Source of the DNA: Eremothecium cymbalariae DBVPG#7215
Lineage: Eukaryota > Ascomycota > Saccharomycetes > Saccharomycetales > Saccharomycetaceae
Direction: 5' to 3'
Assembly: GCF_000235365.1 (NCBI RefSeq)
Contig: NC_016455.1
Span: forward strand, 916,089-980,088
Length of the DNA: 64,000 bases
The notes below the pieces were generated by a model. That model saw only the letters and a list, made by a program, of their open reading frames with translations. It did not search any database and had not been told where the DNA came from. Below, one piece after another: positions 31,583 to 41,544 of the stretch. Numbering within the stretch: position 1 is the first letter of the stretch; every line of letters begins with the position of its first letter. A program made the translations under genes and the position numbers.

Positions 31583-32500
31583 TCATTTATATAACCGGCG
31601 TCCTTCTTCAAGTAGAGCGTCAAAATCTTGCTGTGAACCGCTTACTGAAACAACATCCTCAATCGAGGTCTCATCACCCTTTGCTTCCGCGAGCCTTTGC
31701 TTCTGAACATATTCCCATGTATTATTTCCGTCCGTTGGAGTAACATCTTTCCGTTGGCGTATTCTATCCCAAGCAGATAGTTCCGGTAAGTTCTTATCTT
31801 CTGCAGATATTGCGCCCATTGAATCATGAAGATCGTCAGAGCCAAGCTGAGAACTAGACGTGACGTTGACTTTCTCTGCAATACCTCCTGGCCTAGGTTT
31901 GGTGTCTGAGTATAACCCTATAGGATCTCTTTGGTTCATAAAGGGAGAACCTAGTTGCGGCCACCGTTTCATCATCTCATGCAACTTCACCTTAGGATCT
32001 GGAAACCTATATGCAGGATTTTGATAGGTATCATAGAAATACACTGCCCACTTCGAAGGGGTACCATCCTTTAGCAACAACATCATCTCATATTGCCGGT
32101 ACTGAGACGTCTTCTGCGTAAACCCATCGCCAAAATCATACGTGCTCATCGGCGCAACATTCTCAAGCTTAGAGTTATAAACATACCGACTGCAGTATTG
32201 AGTAGACACAACCATACTGATCAAACCAAGTAAAAAACTTCGTTTGACATTCACACCTCTGATAGCATTGGTCTTATACATTTGGTACGCAAATGGCGTC
32301 CCAAAGACTAACCCGAACCCCGCCAACCCGCCAAATAACTGCGCCCTACTTATCGAAAGATATATCTTGTATAACTCTAACCGATCATTCGCTTCCAAAT
32401 AGCTATCCTTTTTATAAAACTCTAATGCTGCTTTATATCCCTTTCTAACAGGAGCACTCAAAACATTCTCAATAAACGCCGTTTCTTCGCTCTCCATCAT
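31583..32500 (-). CDS. YIL077C: YIL077C homologue, mitochondrial membrane protein of unknown function
   Basis: The product has 305 residues (S. cerevisiae YIL077C/RCI37 about 320). Two hydrophobic segments lie near residues 53-73 (QLFGGLAGFGLVFGTPF) and 85-105 (RSFLLGLISMVVSTQY). A long soluble C-terminal part follows. The call rests mainly on position between THS1 and SEC28, exactly as YIL078W-YIL077C-YIL076W, plus general resemblance. S. cerevisiae Rci37 is reported as mitochondrial and associated with respiratory-chain complexes. The biochemical function is not known to me. Confidence 0.85.
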   Translation of the reverse strand: MMESEETAFIENVLSAPVRKGYKAALEFYKKDSYLEANDRLELYKIYLSISRAQLFGGLAGFGLVFGTPFAYQMYKTNAIRGVNVKRSFLLGLISMVVSTQYCSRYVYNSKLENVAPMSTYDFGDGFTQKTSQYRQYEMMLLLKDGTPSKWAVYFYDTYQNPAYRFPDPKVKLHEMMKRWPQLGSPFMNQRDPIGLYSDTKPRPGGIAEKVNVTSSSQLGSDDLHDSMGAISAEDKNLPELSAWDRIRQRKDVTPTDGNNTWEYVQKQRLAEAKGDETSIEDVVSVSGSQQDFDALLEEGRRLYK

Positions 32501-32775
32501 AGTATCTACCGCCTAACAATAAATCAGAAAAATAATCAGCAACCTTCCTAACTAAACTCCCACAGAATTCTGTCCTAAAAGCCTATAAATATTATATCCA
32601 TCTATTGGCCTCGTTCGTAACTGAAGGGGCTCCAAGGAACTCCAAAAGTGCCGTCATACGATGTTCTTATTAAGATCAACTTCGAAGAATTTATTTAACC
32701 TCTGGTTGTTCTTTAGAGATCTCATTACGCAAGCTGTAATATGAGTTAAGCAAACCGTCGAGGGTTTTTAATATC

Positions 32776-33648
32776 ATGGATTACTTTTCAGTCAAACACC
32801 ACTACCACACGGGAAATTATCAAAAGGTGCTTCAAGAAATTGCAAAGCACCAGCAAAGCAGTGAAGATGAGACTCTATTATATTACAAAAATATGTCTCT
32901 ACTAGGGTTGAAGATACTTGAGAACGTGCCAGAGGAAGGGGGTCTGCAGGCAGCCTTTAGTGCATATAGCGAATGTTTGGAGTCCAAGGAGATAGGCCCC
33001 TTGAAGGAAGTAGTTGATGGGCAAAAGAGTCTGTTCGCGGTGAATCTTTTGGCTTGCGCACAGGCATGTCTGGAGAGTTATGAGGCTGCATGGGAGACGT
33101 GCACTCAGAATTTAGAAGACTTGGATGCTGTTGGTTCAGCGGAATTATTGCTGACGGCTGTGCAAGTTGCGCTTGCTAATGGTCAACGGACTCAGGCTAC
33201 GGCTTTGTTCGAGAACTATAGTTCTTCCCATGATATTTCTAATGAGGATGACATTATTCTGAGCATTGCGGAGTCATACATCAACTTTAGTCAGAGTAAA
33301 GAAGCTAGTAGTTCTAACTTTTACTTTTACGAAGAACTCTGTCAATCAGCACCCAGTTGGAAAACCCAATTGGGGCTGTTGAATCTACATTTGCAACAGG
33401 GTAATCTGCCAGAAGCAAGTAACATCATTGAACTGTTGGAAGATGAATATTACCAGTCAATGGAAGGAGCAGAAAATTATAAACGCCATTTGTTGGCCAA
33501 TAAGATTACATATGCAGCAATGAACGGCGAAAATGGTTCCGCATTGAGAGAGGAATTGGAACAGTTAGATGCAGACCATCCACTTGCTAAGGCAAACCGC
33601 GAAAACAACATGAAGTTTGATGAGATTGTTGCAAAGTACTCCACTTAA
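32776..33648 (+). CDS. SEC28: SEC28, epsilon subunit of the COPI coat
   Basis: The product has 290 residues (S. cerevisiae 296). It is an all-helical TPR-like solenoid; the N-terminus DYFSVKHHYHTGNYQKVL is typical of epsilon-COP. It stabilises alpha-COP in coatomer for Golgi-to-ER traffic. It is syntenic with YIL076W and divergent from the YIL077C homologue, with 275 bp between starts. Confidence 0.94.
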   Translation: MDYFSVKHHYHTGNYQKVLQEIAKHQQSSEDETLLYYKNMSLLGLKILENVPEEGGLQAAFSAYSECLESKEIGPLKEVVDGQKSLFAVNLLACAQACLESYEAAWETCTQNLEDLDAVGSAELLLTAVQVALANGQRTQATALFENYSSSHDISNEDDIILSIAESYINFSQSKEASSSNFYFYEELCQSAPSWKTQLGLLNLHLQQGNLPEASNIIELLEDEYYQSMEGAENYKRHLLANKITYAAMNGENGSALREELEQLDADHPLAKANRENNMKFDEIVAKYST

Positions 33649-33823
33649 CGTTCGTACTCCTTGAATCGAGCGGCTAAGACTCCATATATAAATATGTATG
33701 TATATATATGTATATAGCTGGATAAAGTCGTGTGCTGAACGTTAGTAATATCGATCCGGGTAACCTTGGTTTTGTTGTAGCTTGAAGCACCTTTTTAAAA
33801 ATAACAGCATCAGTATTTAAGAC

Positions 33824-34771
33824 ATGGCCAGTGGCCGAAACCTAACCGCCACCGATAGCCATAAGTTAATAAAGAAACTAATGACCATGGAAGAGGTATC
33901 GGAGTTGTCGGAGACTGAAAAGCGGAAGTTGCTCCGCGACAGAAGGAAGCAAAAGTTCTCTAACGGGGGTGCTTCGTCTAGATTAACCAAGATCACAAAT
34001 CAACCAAGCGGTGGTGTTATGTCTACAGAGACCTTTTTGGAAGATGAGCTTCCATCAAGCACCTCTAAGAGTGACCAATCAGTTATTCCCAACGTGGAAG
34101 AATCTACTAAAGAGATGGATACTTTATTGGCGAATGTTGGCAAACCTGCAGAGACTAGATCTACCAAGACGAATCCTGAAGTTGCTCTGCTACAACAGTT
34201 GATGGGCATGCAAGAGGAATTCAGAGTGCCCAAAGATGATAATACACCTGATTTATTTTCTCAGATGTTGAATCAAAGTGCAAAAACACAAACAATGCGC
34301 TCGCCAGATGCAGATCTGGTGGATCAATCCAAAGTTACGATGCACACGTATCAAGCCAGAAAATTAAAAGCATACACGTATTTAATCAGATGGCTACTTC
34401 TACTACCACTTGTGTACCACATGATGCTACCCACTCCGTCAACGTTGCCTCTGATCTCTTCGTTGACTCGTTTTTTTGTCGACAAGCCCAACTTCTTCAT
34501 GATTTTCAGCACCTTTGAAGTCATCTCTATTAGTATTTACTACCAAGCATTACTAAAACTAGAAAGAACGAACAAGGTAAATACCCTATCCAACACAAGC
34601 AAAATTGTTACTTGGGCTGGCTTGGTGCCTGAAGGCGTCCTGCCCATATCTAATATCCCAAGAAAAATCATGCTAGCCATGCATTACTGGGATATTCTAT
34701 CCATGTACTTGACAGATTTATCATTCTGCTTGATCATCGCTGGCCTATTGGGATACTACAATGCTCTGTAA
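33824..34771 (+). CDS. GET2: GET2, ER receptor subunit for tail-anchored protein insertion
   Basis: The product has 315 residues (S. cerevisiae 285). An N-terminal basic cluster in a helix (SETEKRKLLRDRRKQKF, SNGGASSRL) matches the Get3-binding segment. After a long acidic/polar linker, three hydrophobic segments near residues 187-205, 225-245 and 290-312 form the membrane domain. With Get1 it receives tail-anchored clients from Get3. In S. cerevisiae the protein begins just before the basic cluster, so the internal ATG at 33887 is an alternative start. Confidence 0.93.
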   Translation: MASGRNLTATDSHKLIKKLMTMEEVSELSETEKRKLLRDRRKQKFSNGGASSRLTKITNQPSGGVMSTETFLEDELPSSTSKSDQSVIPNVEESTKEMDTLLANVGKPAETRSTKTNPEVALLQQLMGMQEEFRVPKDDNTPDLFSQMLNQSAKTQTMRSPDADLVDQSKVTMHTYQARKLKAYTYLIRWLLLLPLVYHMMLPTPSTLPLISSLTRFFVDKPNFFMIFSTFEVISISIYYQALLKLERTNKVNTLSNTSKIVTWAGLVPEGVLPISNIPRKIMLAMHYWDILSMYLTDLSFCLIIAGLLGYYNAL

Positions 34772-34898
34772 ACTTCATAACGTATGTAGTGATGTGAAAT
34801 TCTGAAATTTGTAAAAACGAAAATTTTCTCTTAAAACCATACTATAATACGTATAATTCGTGGGAGAACAGCTGCAGTTAGCAGGATAGATCGTCGAT

Positions 34899-35768
34899 AT
34901 GGTGTTCAATGGGACTGCTGGAATACTCTGTAGGGATTTTGGAATGCTTTCGTTGAGCTTTACGAGATCTTTTAGCGGTAGCTCTGTTGTTTGTGGGGCG
35001 AAAGCCATGAAGTACCTCAAGGCGCAGAATAGAAGACAATTGAATGAAGCTAGGCAAAGTAAGATCAAGAGCTCATTGGATAGTGTTGATCCGGTTCTGG
35101 GTAAGAAAGATACGCAGTTTATAGTGCGTGTGATGGCAGAATTAAAGGAACCCAAGGTTCTTGCTAGAGGTTATGAACATAGCGAGGTGGAAAAGCTGAT
35201 AGCGTCTATTGAAGCATCTAAGAATGAAAGGCTGAAGGTTAGTGGGTTAGACAAAGTGGCTAAGGAGATATCTTTGGATGATTCAGCGGTGGTTGATTCA
35301 AAGCGTGAAGCTGTTTTGAGGATTTTAAGCATGAGAAATGCGGATAATAAGACCGCGATGAAAGCTGCTATTAAGTTGACTAGAGAGGAGTTCCAAAGAT
35401 TTCCAGGCGATACTGGCTCTAGTGAGGTGCAGGCAGCAGTGATGACTGTGAGGATTCACAATTTGGCCAAACATGTTCAAGATAATAAGAAGGACAATAA
35501 AAATACCAGAACGCTGAGAATGCTCGTTCAACAAAGACAGAGTTTGCTTAGATATTTGAAAAGGGATAATCCTGAAAGGTACTTCTGGACTATAGAAAAA
35601 CTAGGCCTGACTGATAATGCTGTTGTCAGCGAATTTAATATGGATAGACGTTATATGCAAGATTATCAATTTTTTGGTGACAGAATTTTGATCAAAGACT
35701 CCAAAAAAGTGGCGGGTGCCAAACGTAAAGCAGCACGTAGGGAGAAGAGATTGTCCCAAGATGCATAG
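34899..35768 (+). CDS. MRPS28: MRPS28, mitochondrial small-subunit ribosomal protein uS15m
   Basis: The product has 289 residues (S. cerevisiae 286). The N-terminal targeting region is basic/Ser-rich ([13 protein letters not shown]). The S15 domain is in the C-terminal half ([39 protein letters not shown]). It binds the central domain of the mitochondrial small-subunit rRNA. The gap to GET2 is 127 bp, same strand. Confidence 0.95.
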   Translation: MVFNGTAGILCRDFGMLSLSFTRSFSGSSVVCGAKAMKYLKAQNRRQLNEARQSKIKSSLDSVDPVLGKKDTQFIVRVMAELKEPKVLARGYEHSEVEKLIASIEASKNERLKVSGLDKVAKEISLDDSAVVDSKREAVLRILSMRNADNKTAMKAAIKLTREEFQRFPGDTGSSEVQAAVMTVRIHNLAKHVQDNKKDNKNTRTLRMLVQQRQSLLRYLKRDNPERYFWTIEKLGLTDNAVVSEFNMDRRYMQDYQFFGDRILIKDSKKVAGAKRKAARREKRLSQDA

Positions 35769-35981
35769 CAATCTAGCTTACGAGAAAAAGTACAGCACTT
35801 GTATATAGTCTGATGAATTATGGGCTTTATAAGCCTAGGTACCGTTGAAACACACTTAAACTACGCTCCATCTCGAGAATCCAAGAAAAAAACTAATGCA
35901 TATCCTGTACAATACATCTATGATGATTATACGCTTGATTTTATAAAGTCCGTAATTAGAAGTTAGTTCAAAGAACTGCTC

Positions 35982-37466
35982 TCAAGATAGTCTTTCTAAG
36001 AAGTTTCCTATCCCTGCTCCTATATATTTGGTGTCCAAAAGAAAGGTATCATGGCCATATAATGATTGAGATTCATCAAGTTCAATATGCCTGACATTAG
36101 GACCATTTCCCAATAAGTCCACTATATGTCTCTGCTGCCAATATGGGAACAAGGTATCAGATTTGACACCAATTACCAACAGGTTTTTATTCCGTAGAGG
36201 TTCCATTCCCAAAGCCAAATCCTCATGGCTTTCTTGTGGAGTTGTGGTCCTGGAAAACTTTTTAGGTTTACGAGGTTCATATGCTGTCGTATGGCACAGA
36301 GGGTACCCATGTTCCATATTTTCGAATACTGCTCTGCGATTGACTTCACTCCTTCGTAGGTGAGAAATAGAAAGATCAAAAAGGTCCATGGTTTTGGATA
36401 GGTATAAAAGAGAATTAGCATCATACTCTAGAGAAAACTTTTCTCCCTGATGATCCAAATATGTTTCCACTAGAAAGTCAGGACATAACGTTGGTGGTTT
36501 GGTGTCATCTAGCCTTTCATTGCCAAATCTGTACTCCCATTCTGGACCAGAACGATAAGTAACTGTAGCAATTTCACGGGCTAATTTCATTCCAACATGA
36601 GGCGGAATTCTATCAGGATGTTCTGCAGATGGATAGTAAAACCCACGATTCCAATTTGGATCAGACATTAAAACTTGCCTCTGGGCATGCCTCATCGCAA
36701 TGCTTGAAGGATGAGATTTAGCACATGCAGATATGGAAATAATGTTTTCAACCTCCTCAGGAAACAATTGTCCATATGCTAAGGATTGCATCCCCCCCAT
36801 AGAACTCCCTATAGATGCAAAGAGTTTCCTGATCCCAAAATGTTCCCTTATAAGCCTATTTTGAGCACGAACAATGTCCTGTATTGACAACATTGGAAAT
36901 CTGGTAGCATAATGTTTATTGTCCGCAGGATCAATTGAAGAAGGTCCAGTAGATCCATTACATCCCCCTAGCACATTTGTACAAATGACAAAGAATTTAT
37001 TAGTGTCTACAATCTTACTTCCAGGTCCAATAAAATTTTCCCACCAACCGGGTGTCGGATCAAACTCACTAGAGCGAGCATGAGAAGAAGCACTTAATCC
37101 AGTGTGTATTAATATTGCATTCGACTTATCTCCATTAAGTTCCCCCCATGTTTCAAAAGCGATTTTTGAATTTGGTAGCATACCTCCATAATCAAGAAAT
37201 AATGGTTTTTCAGAATGAAATATTTGATATGCCGTACTGATGTTATGATACTCAAAAACATTGTTCTTCGAGTCCCCTAACTCCTTTCGACTTAATTTCG
37301 AGTTTAAACCTTTATCATTCATGCTATTGCTAACATCTTGCCTTAACCTAGCACTTATGATGTCTAATTTGTCCAGGCAAGGAAAGGGCATCGCTGGGTT
37401 CGAGGATTTGGCAACAGCTTTTCTCGAGCTGCACCTTTTCCCGATAATAACTGTACGTCTAAACAT
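35982..37466 (-). CDS. MetX-family O-acetyltransferase, probably L-serine O-acetyltransferase (CysA/Cys2 type), mitochondrial
   Basis: The product has 494 residues. It is an alpha/beta-hydrolase acyltransferase with LIHTGLSASSHARS (oxyanion region), nucleophile motif GSSMGGM (Ser about 222), a catalytic Asp in GVKSDTLFP and His in YGHDTFLLD. The segments CTNVLGGCNGSTGPSS, RQVLMSDPNWNRGFYY and DANSLLYLSKTMDLFDL match what I recall of A. nidulans CysA and S. pombe Cys2. They do not match S. cerevisiae Met2, which has HALTGSA and a long inserted low-complexity loop. The N-terminus (MFRRTVIIGKRCSSRKAVAK) is basic and suggests mitochondrial import. It would make O-acetylserine for direct cysteine synthesis, a route S. 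cerevisiae lacks. Homoserine O-acetyltransferase (MET2) is the alternative. Confidence 0.75.
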   Translation of the reverse strand: MFRRTVIIGKRCSSRKAVAKSSNPAMPFPCLDKLDIISARLRQDVSNSMNDKGLNSKLSRKELGDSKNNVFEYHNISTAYQIFHSEKPLFLDYGGMLPNSKIAFETWGELNGDKSNAILIHTGLSASSHARSSEFDPTPGWWENFIGPGSKIVDTNKFFVICTNVLGGCNGSTGPSSIDPADNKHYATRFPMLSIQDIVRAQNRLIREHFGIRKLFASIGSSMGGMQSLAYGQLFPEEVENIISISACAKSHPSSIAMRHAQRQVLMSDPNWNRGFYYPSAEHPDRIPPHVGMKLAREIATVTYRSGPEWEYRFGNERLDDTKPPTLCPDFLVETYLDHQGEKFSLEYDANSLLYLSKTMDLFDLSISHLRRSEVNRRAVFENMEHGYPLCHTTAYEPRKPKKFSRTTTPQESHEDLALGMEPLRNKNLLVIGVKSDTLFPYWQQRHIVDLLGNGPNVRHIELDESQSLYGHDTFLLDTKYIGAGIGNFLERLS

Positions 37467-38435
37467 ATAGGTTCGATCACTGTAAGACCTAAAGGCGGAA
37501 TCTGGAACTAAAGTTTGTATATCATGCTTTGAATAGTTCCTTCTTGTGTTCTGCAGTCTCCATAAATCATATATATTAAGTTTTAAGGTGTCAATGCCAC
37601 AGTTGTAATGTCTTTTAGATCACGTGATCATATCGTTCATATGGTCATCACAACCTCTGCTTAGCTATACTTTATGGATGTGGTGGACGGAATGAGTCTT
37701 GAATAACGATCTTCTGTAGTGTTGTAAATTAGATGTGATGCGGTTTTGGTTTTTTGTCGATGAATGAACCGTTTAAAAACGGTTCCTCAATCAACCGGCG
37801 TGATGGTGGCGGTAGTCGTTACCACCTAGTCGAAAAATCCAAGCAAGCCTCTAGAATAAGCAACAGAATATTCTGCATACTATCCGTCTTCACCCTCGAA
37901 TTCCTATTAGTGTATGTCAGACGACAGTCACCACAGGGTCGATTATTTAATTTTGTCACTATTCGGAATGATTGACGATGACTAATATACGCGACCTCAC
38001 AATTATTCTATGAGTTGGTTATAATCATCGTTCCAAACCTTTATAAAGGATGTGGTTTCTTTTTATTAAAACCTCGAGGTATCATTGGAACGGTTTTTTA
38101 TGATCTTAGTTATAACTAAACGCAAATAGACACTATTGTCCCTTTTTATATGATTTAACAACACTAAAATAATCAGTAGGCAAGATATTGGTATATTAGT
38201 AGTTTCGTGTTGGTGTCTATGAATAAAGGGCATCCCATCGGCAGATTAGTTTGCGTTTCTGTACGCTTTAGGGATGATAGTATTCCAACCCACCCAATAA
38301 TATACTGTCCAGTTTTACCGTTGATAGTAGTCATATATTATACAATTATGTAGTTTGAGGCGTGATATATTAATATTTACTGAAAATATCAGAAATGCCA
38401 CCCCCAAAACAAATGAATTCTGTTAACCATTATTA
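37467..38435. other. Intergenic region upstream of the O-acetyltransferase and downstream of YNG2
   Basis: It contains a CACGTG palindrome at 37618-37629, a 20-bp palindrome GAACCGTTT-AA-AAACGGTTC at 37766-37785 and a second inverted repeat (CGTTCCAA near 38029 and TTGGAACG near 38084). A 71-codon ATG frame at 37760-37975 with one hydrophobic stretch is present, but nothing supports it as a gene. Confidence 0.5.
37618..37629. promoter_or_regulatory. Cbf1-type site GATCACGTGATC upstream of the O-acetyltransferase
   Basis: A 12-bp perfect palindrome with TCACGTGA lies about 155 bp upstream of the start codon. Cbf1-Met4 acting at TCACGTG is the established regulator of sulfur amino-acid genes in S. 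cerevisiae, so sulfur control is inferred. Confidence 0.7.
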
Positions 38436-39296
38436 TTATATCCTTTTTTTCTTTTTCAATTTCTGATTTGCCATTTCCTGACGGCATTCTGGGCAATACC
38501 ATTGGCCCTTTGGAGGTTCCTCCAAATTTACACACCCATAGTGGAACCACTCGTATTTACAGTTAGGGCCATCGCATGCAACCATTTCACCATATGAAAC
38601 ACTTTGACAAAAACAGTACAGTTGTTTGTCGTCTTCCTCCTGCTGGTTAATAGAAAACAGCTCATCGTTGAAGTCTTGCAAATCATCAGCAAAGTGAGCT
38701 CCATTTGCACTAGTATTATCCTCCGAAATTAAATCCCCCGATATTGGTTCACGTTGTATCGATCTTCCACGTTCCTTCTTTATCTTCTTTCTCAAAGATG
38801 AAGAAGCTGATGAAGATCCAGTGGTAACAGCACGTTTGCGTCTTTCCAATGAAGTCCCCGAAGATAAAACAGAACTTTCCCTAGAAAGCTCGTTCGCTAG
38901 ATCCAATCCATCATCATCTAGTTGCGCCAACAGTCCATCTTCTTCTAAAGCTTCAATGTTAGCTTTAACTCTCTTCAAATGCTTCGTTACCATATATAGG
39001 AGAGTATTGGCTATAGTACATTTTTCCATCTGCAACTGATAACTCTGATCAAGATCTTCCCGGATCCGCTCATAGAGTTCACCTTCCCTAGGATTTTCAA
39101 CCAAAGATCCATTCTGCTTAATAAACTTATGGATTTGAGAATCTTTAATCAAGTACTTCTTTTTGACATCATAAAATTCCAAATCAGACGCCCGTATCTC
39201 CTCTAATAGAAACCTAAATTCGGACTTTAAGTTTGACACATCCAATGTAGCTTGTTCCAGAGCACTGGAAGGGTCCTGCGGCCGCTCACTACTCAT
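38436..39296 (-). CDS. YNG2: YNG2, ING-family PHD-finger subunit of NuA4
   Basis: The product has 286 residues from the ATG at 39296 (S. cerevisiae 282). The N-terminal ING helical domain (SALEQATLDVSNLKSEFRFL) is followed by a Ser/Lys-rich linker. A C-terminal PHD finger (YCFCQSVSYGEMVACDGPNC, EPPKGQWYCPEC) and basic tail follow. The family reads H3K4me3 and couples NuA4 to chromatin. An in-frame ATG 36 codons upstream (39404) adds sequence not seen in ING proteins. The homologue is YHR090C. Confidence 0.93.
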   Translation of the reverse strand: MSSERPQDPSSALEQATLDVSNLKSEFRFLLEEIRASDLEFYDVKKKYLIKDSQIHKFIKQNGSLVENPREGELYERIREDLDQSYQLQMEKCTIANTLLYMVTKHLKRVKANIEALEEDGLLAQLDDDGLDLANELSRESSVLSSGTSLERRKRAVTTGSSSASSSLRKKIKKERGRSIQREPISGDLISEDNTSANGAHFADDLQDFNDELFSINQQEEDDKQLYCFCQSVSYGEMVACDGPNCKYEWFHYGCVNLEEPPKGQWYCPECRQEMANQKLKKKKRI

Positions 39297-39716
39297 TTGT
39301 ACGTAGATATTGGCTTTCAGATATCTGCATTCAGTGTTTGATGTGATGATGTTATCTTTCTGTAGCAAGCCAGAACGGAGAAGTGAGAAACGGGGTTTTT
39401 TCATTTCGAAGCGCTGTCAGCAAAGTCTGGCGCCGAAATCATAAAAGCAAAACCGTTGGAAAAGGGAAGGAAGAGCAGAACGGTACAAGTTGAGGCTACT
39501 GTTGAGTCATCTCGTGTGTGTATATTGAATCTCTTGGTCAATCAGAGGCTGGTGTTTTTTCTTAACCTAGCCTCGAACTCAAAGCAATTTGTTTTCAGTA
39601 TATATAAATAAATTAACGATTTGGAAATTTCCTCGAGTCCCATTAGAACATATCGGAAGTATATCAAACCAAGCCTCGATTAATACGCAAAAGTTTCAAC
39701 ATCATAATTATAGAAT

Positions 39717-40244
39717 ATGGGGTTAGCTTTGCTTCCTTTAAAATTCCTTGCAGGAAAGGCATTTAAAGGATATAAAATTGACATGGAAGATCCGTACTTT
39801 GAAGAAGTACAGTTGGAAAAGAAATCATTTTGGGGCGGTAGTACCAAGCTGGTTAAACGTAAAGTGAAGAGGGCCATACCAAATTATATACCGGAACATG
39901 ACCGGGGTATCCTCCAGCATTTGAAAAAACAGGCATATGGATTGGATATGCTATTCGATGTGTGCGGGGTACGCTTTGGATGGTTGGGAGTTATCGGCTT
40001 ACTTCCTGTCGTTGGCGACGTTATAGGTATTCTTTTATCCATCATAGTATGGAAAAAAGCCAATACAGTTCAAGATGGTCTGCCATTGAAAACAAATATG
40101 GGGTTTTTCTTGAATATAGCTTTTGACTTTGTATTGGGATTAATTCCAATTGTCGGCGCTGTCATTTCCATTGCCTACAAAGCCAACTCTAGGAATGTTC
40201 TTCTACTTCAAAAACATTTGGACAAAAAATACAAGGCTAAGTAA
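39717..40244 (+). CDS. DUF4112-family membrane protein, function unknown
   Basis: The product has 175 residues. Two long hydrophobic segments lie near 88-112 (WLGVIGLLPVVGDVIGILLS) and 128-154 (FVLGLIPIVGAVISIAY). Their paired P-V/I-V-G turn motifs are the DUF4112 signature as I know it. The N-terminal 80 residues are basic and soluble, and the C-terminus is Lys-rich. No enzymatic motif is visible. It is divergent from YNG2 and convergent with FCF1. Confidence 0.85.
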   Translation: MGLALLPLKFLAGKAFKGYKIDMEDPYFEEVQLEKKSFWGGSTKLVKRKVKRAIPNYIPEHDRGILQHLKKQAYGLDMLFDVCGVRFGWLGVIGLLPVVGDVIGILLSIIVWKKANTVQDGLPLKTNMGFFLNIAFDFVLGLIPIVGAVISIAYKANSRNVLLLQKHLDKKYKAK

Positions 40245-40437
40245 TAGCTAATATATATTAAGGGGATATTGTAAATATATTATGAAGTTTAGTTCTCATT
40301 TACCTTTCTTAGAGTTATGTACTTGATGCACGTTTCGTTTCTACATTTGTTGTATTCACCAATGGAATTTAATTTACTGTACAATTTAGATTTCTAGCCT
40401 CCCAGTTTCTGGCAGATAAAAATACAACAAAAGACAT

Positions 40438-41007
40438 CTAGAAAACGTCAGGAAGCTTTTCAATTACATAAGAATGCCCACCAACACTCAGCAACGGAAT
40501 ACCTGGCACCTTTCTAATTCTCTGCTTTAGTCCCGCATCGTTCGTCGCTACTATGTAACACTTATGCTGAAGTACACGATTAACCAGACAGTCATCAGCA
40601 TACGTGCCCCTATGAGAACAAGTCAGTCTCTTTATTCTTGGATCCCGTGCTAATTTTAAGGCAATCCTATATTTCGGCCCAAGCTTTTCTAATTCCGCCA
40701 TCACACAATCAGTAATCAATGGAACACATTTTGCGAGCAAGCAATCCATCATTCCTCGCACTATATCTATCTTCTTCTGAATCGAAAAATTGATGAAATT
40801 AGTATCGATCAAAACTTGATAAGGTGGTTTAATAGCTTGGTTGTATTGGAAAAATAATGCACTGGATACTTGTGGAACATGCTTGGTTAATTCTGGATCT
40901 TCCTTTTTTGATTCCTTCTCTGCATTTGCCTTTATTCTAGCGTCATTCTTAGCATTTATAGTACGCTTCACTAATGCAAATTTTCTTGTTTTCTTGGCTC
41001 TACCCAT
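40438..41007 (-). CDS. FCF1: FCF1, PIN-domain protein of the small-subunit processome
   Basis: The product has 189 residues, the same as S. cerevisiae (YDR339C). A basic N-terminus (MGRAKKTRKFALVKR) precedes a PIN domain. Its acidic residues lie at D68 (LIDTNF), E105 (VMAELEKLG), D138/D139 (YADDCLVNRV) and D157 (ATNDAGLKQR). It is needed for early pre-rRNA cleavages at A0, A1 and A2. The upstream PAC box fits ribosome-biogenesis regulation. Confidence 0.96.
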   Translation of the reverse strand: MGRAKKTRKFALVKRTINAKNDARIKANAEKESKKEDPELTKHVPQVSSALFFQYNQAIKPPYQVLIDTNFINFSIQKKIDIVRGMMDCLLAKCVPLITDCVMAELEKLGPKYRIALKLARDPRIKRLTCSHRGTYADDCLVNRVLQHKCYIVATNDAGLKQRIRKVPGIPLLSVGGHSYVIEKLPDVF

Positions 41008-41111
41008 TGCTAGCTCTTTGTATATTCCTCTCTAAAATACTTATAACCTCAAATGTCCTATATTCCTTTCTGCCTTGCGACCAGTTATTAGTCTTCAAGT
41101 AATACTTTTAT

Positions 41112-41119
41112 CTCATCGC
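41112..41119 (-). promoter_or_regulatory. FCF1: PAC box (GCGATGAG) upstream of FCF1
   Basis: GCGATGAG on the minus strand lies about 105 bp upstream of the FCF1 ATG, with a GAAAATTTG RRPE-like element about 10 bp further upstream. PAC plus RRPE is the established ribosome-biogenesis promoter pair (Dot6/Tod6 and Stb3). Confidence 0.7.
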
Positions 41120-41368
41120 TAGTTCAAATTTTCCATATGGTATTGATAAAAAAGAAATCCGAGAATATCTCCTTCTAGAGAAACATTGCATTTAAATCCG
41201 CAAGCTACATATGGTAGACTATATATTCTGATTGTAAAAAAAGAAGGTTGGTGGCTAATCTAGACCAAGGATGGGTTGTATGATTTAGACTACTCAAGTT
41301 ACGACTTAGTACCTTCTGTCGTTATTGTACATGTTCTTTTGACCATTTTTTATTCGTTGTATGGCAAC

Positions 41369-41374
41369 AAAAAA
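41369..41374 (-). terminator. Pol III terminator of tRNA-Ser
   Basis: Six T on the minus strand begin two bases after the tRNA 3' end. Confidence 0.85.
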
Positions 41375-41376
41375 GA

Positions 41377-41481
41377 CGTCAAAGACAGGATTCGAACCTG
41401 CGAAGGTAAAACCCAATGCCTAACAACGCTTTCGATAGATCGAATAGCAGGGCACCGCCTTAACCGCTCGGCCACTTTGAC
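41377..41481 (-). tRNA. tRNA-Ser(GCU) with a 23-nt intron
   Basis: The 105-nt gene reads GTCAAAG (acceptor), GGCCGAGCGGTTAAGGC (A box/D arm), anticodon loop CTGCTA-A, a long variable arm (TTGGGTTTTACC), B box GGTTCGAATCC, CTTTGAC and discriminator G. Acceptor pairing is perfect. The intron (41422-41444) sits one base 3' of the anticodon, the canonical position; S. cerevisiae tRNA-Ser(GCU) also has an intron. The mature length before CCA is 82 nt. Confidence 0.95.
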
Positions 41482-41544
41482 CGACAATTTATTGGGTCTA
41501 CTCCCGAATATTTACAACATAGAGAACAGTATGGTTGGCGTGTG

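Noticed and set aside
35982..37466. Simple label MET2.
   Set aside because: Same superfamily, but the signature blocks fit the CysA/Cys2 serine acetyltransferase subgroup better and the S. cerevisiae Met2-specific insert is absent. Kept as the alternative.
37760..37975. 71-codon ATG frame with one hydrophobic stretch.
   Set aside because: It begins within the palindrome region upstream of the O-acetyltransferase and no homology is recognised. Retained only as part of the intergenic description.
37618..37980. Possible centromere: a CDEI-like ATCACGTG at 37619 and a TTCCGAA core (minus strand) near 37965.
   Set aside because: The spacing is about 340 bp, the interval is not AT-rich enough for CDEII, and the bases around TTCCGAA do not match the CDEIII consensus. 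The CACGTG fits a Cbf1 promoter site better. No other CDEIII match was seen in the window.
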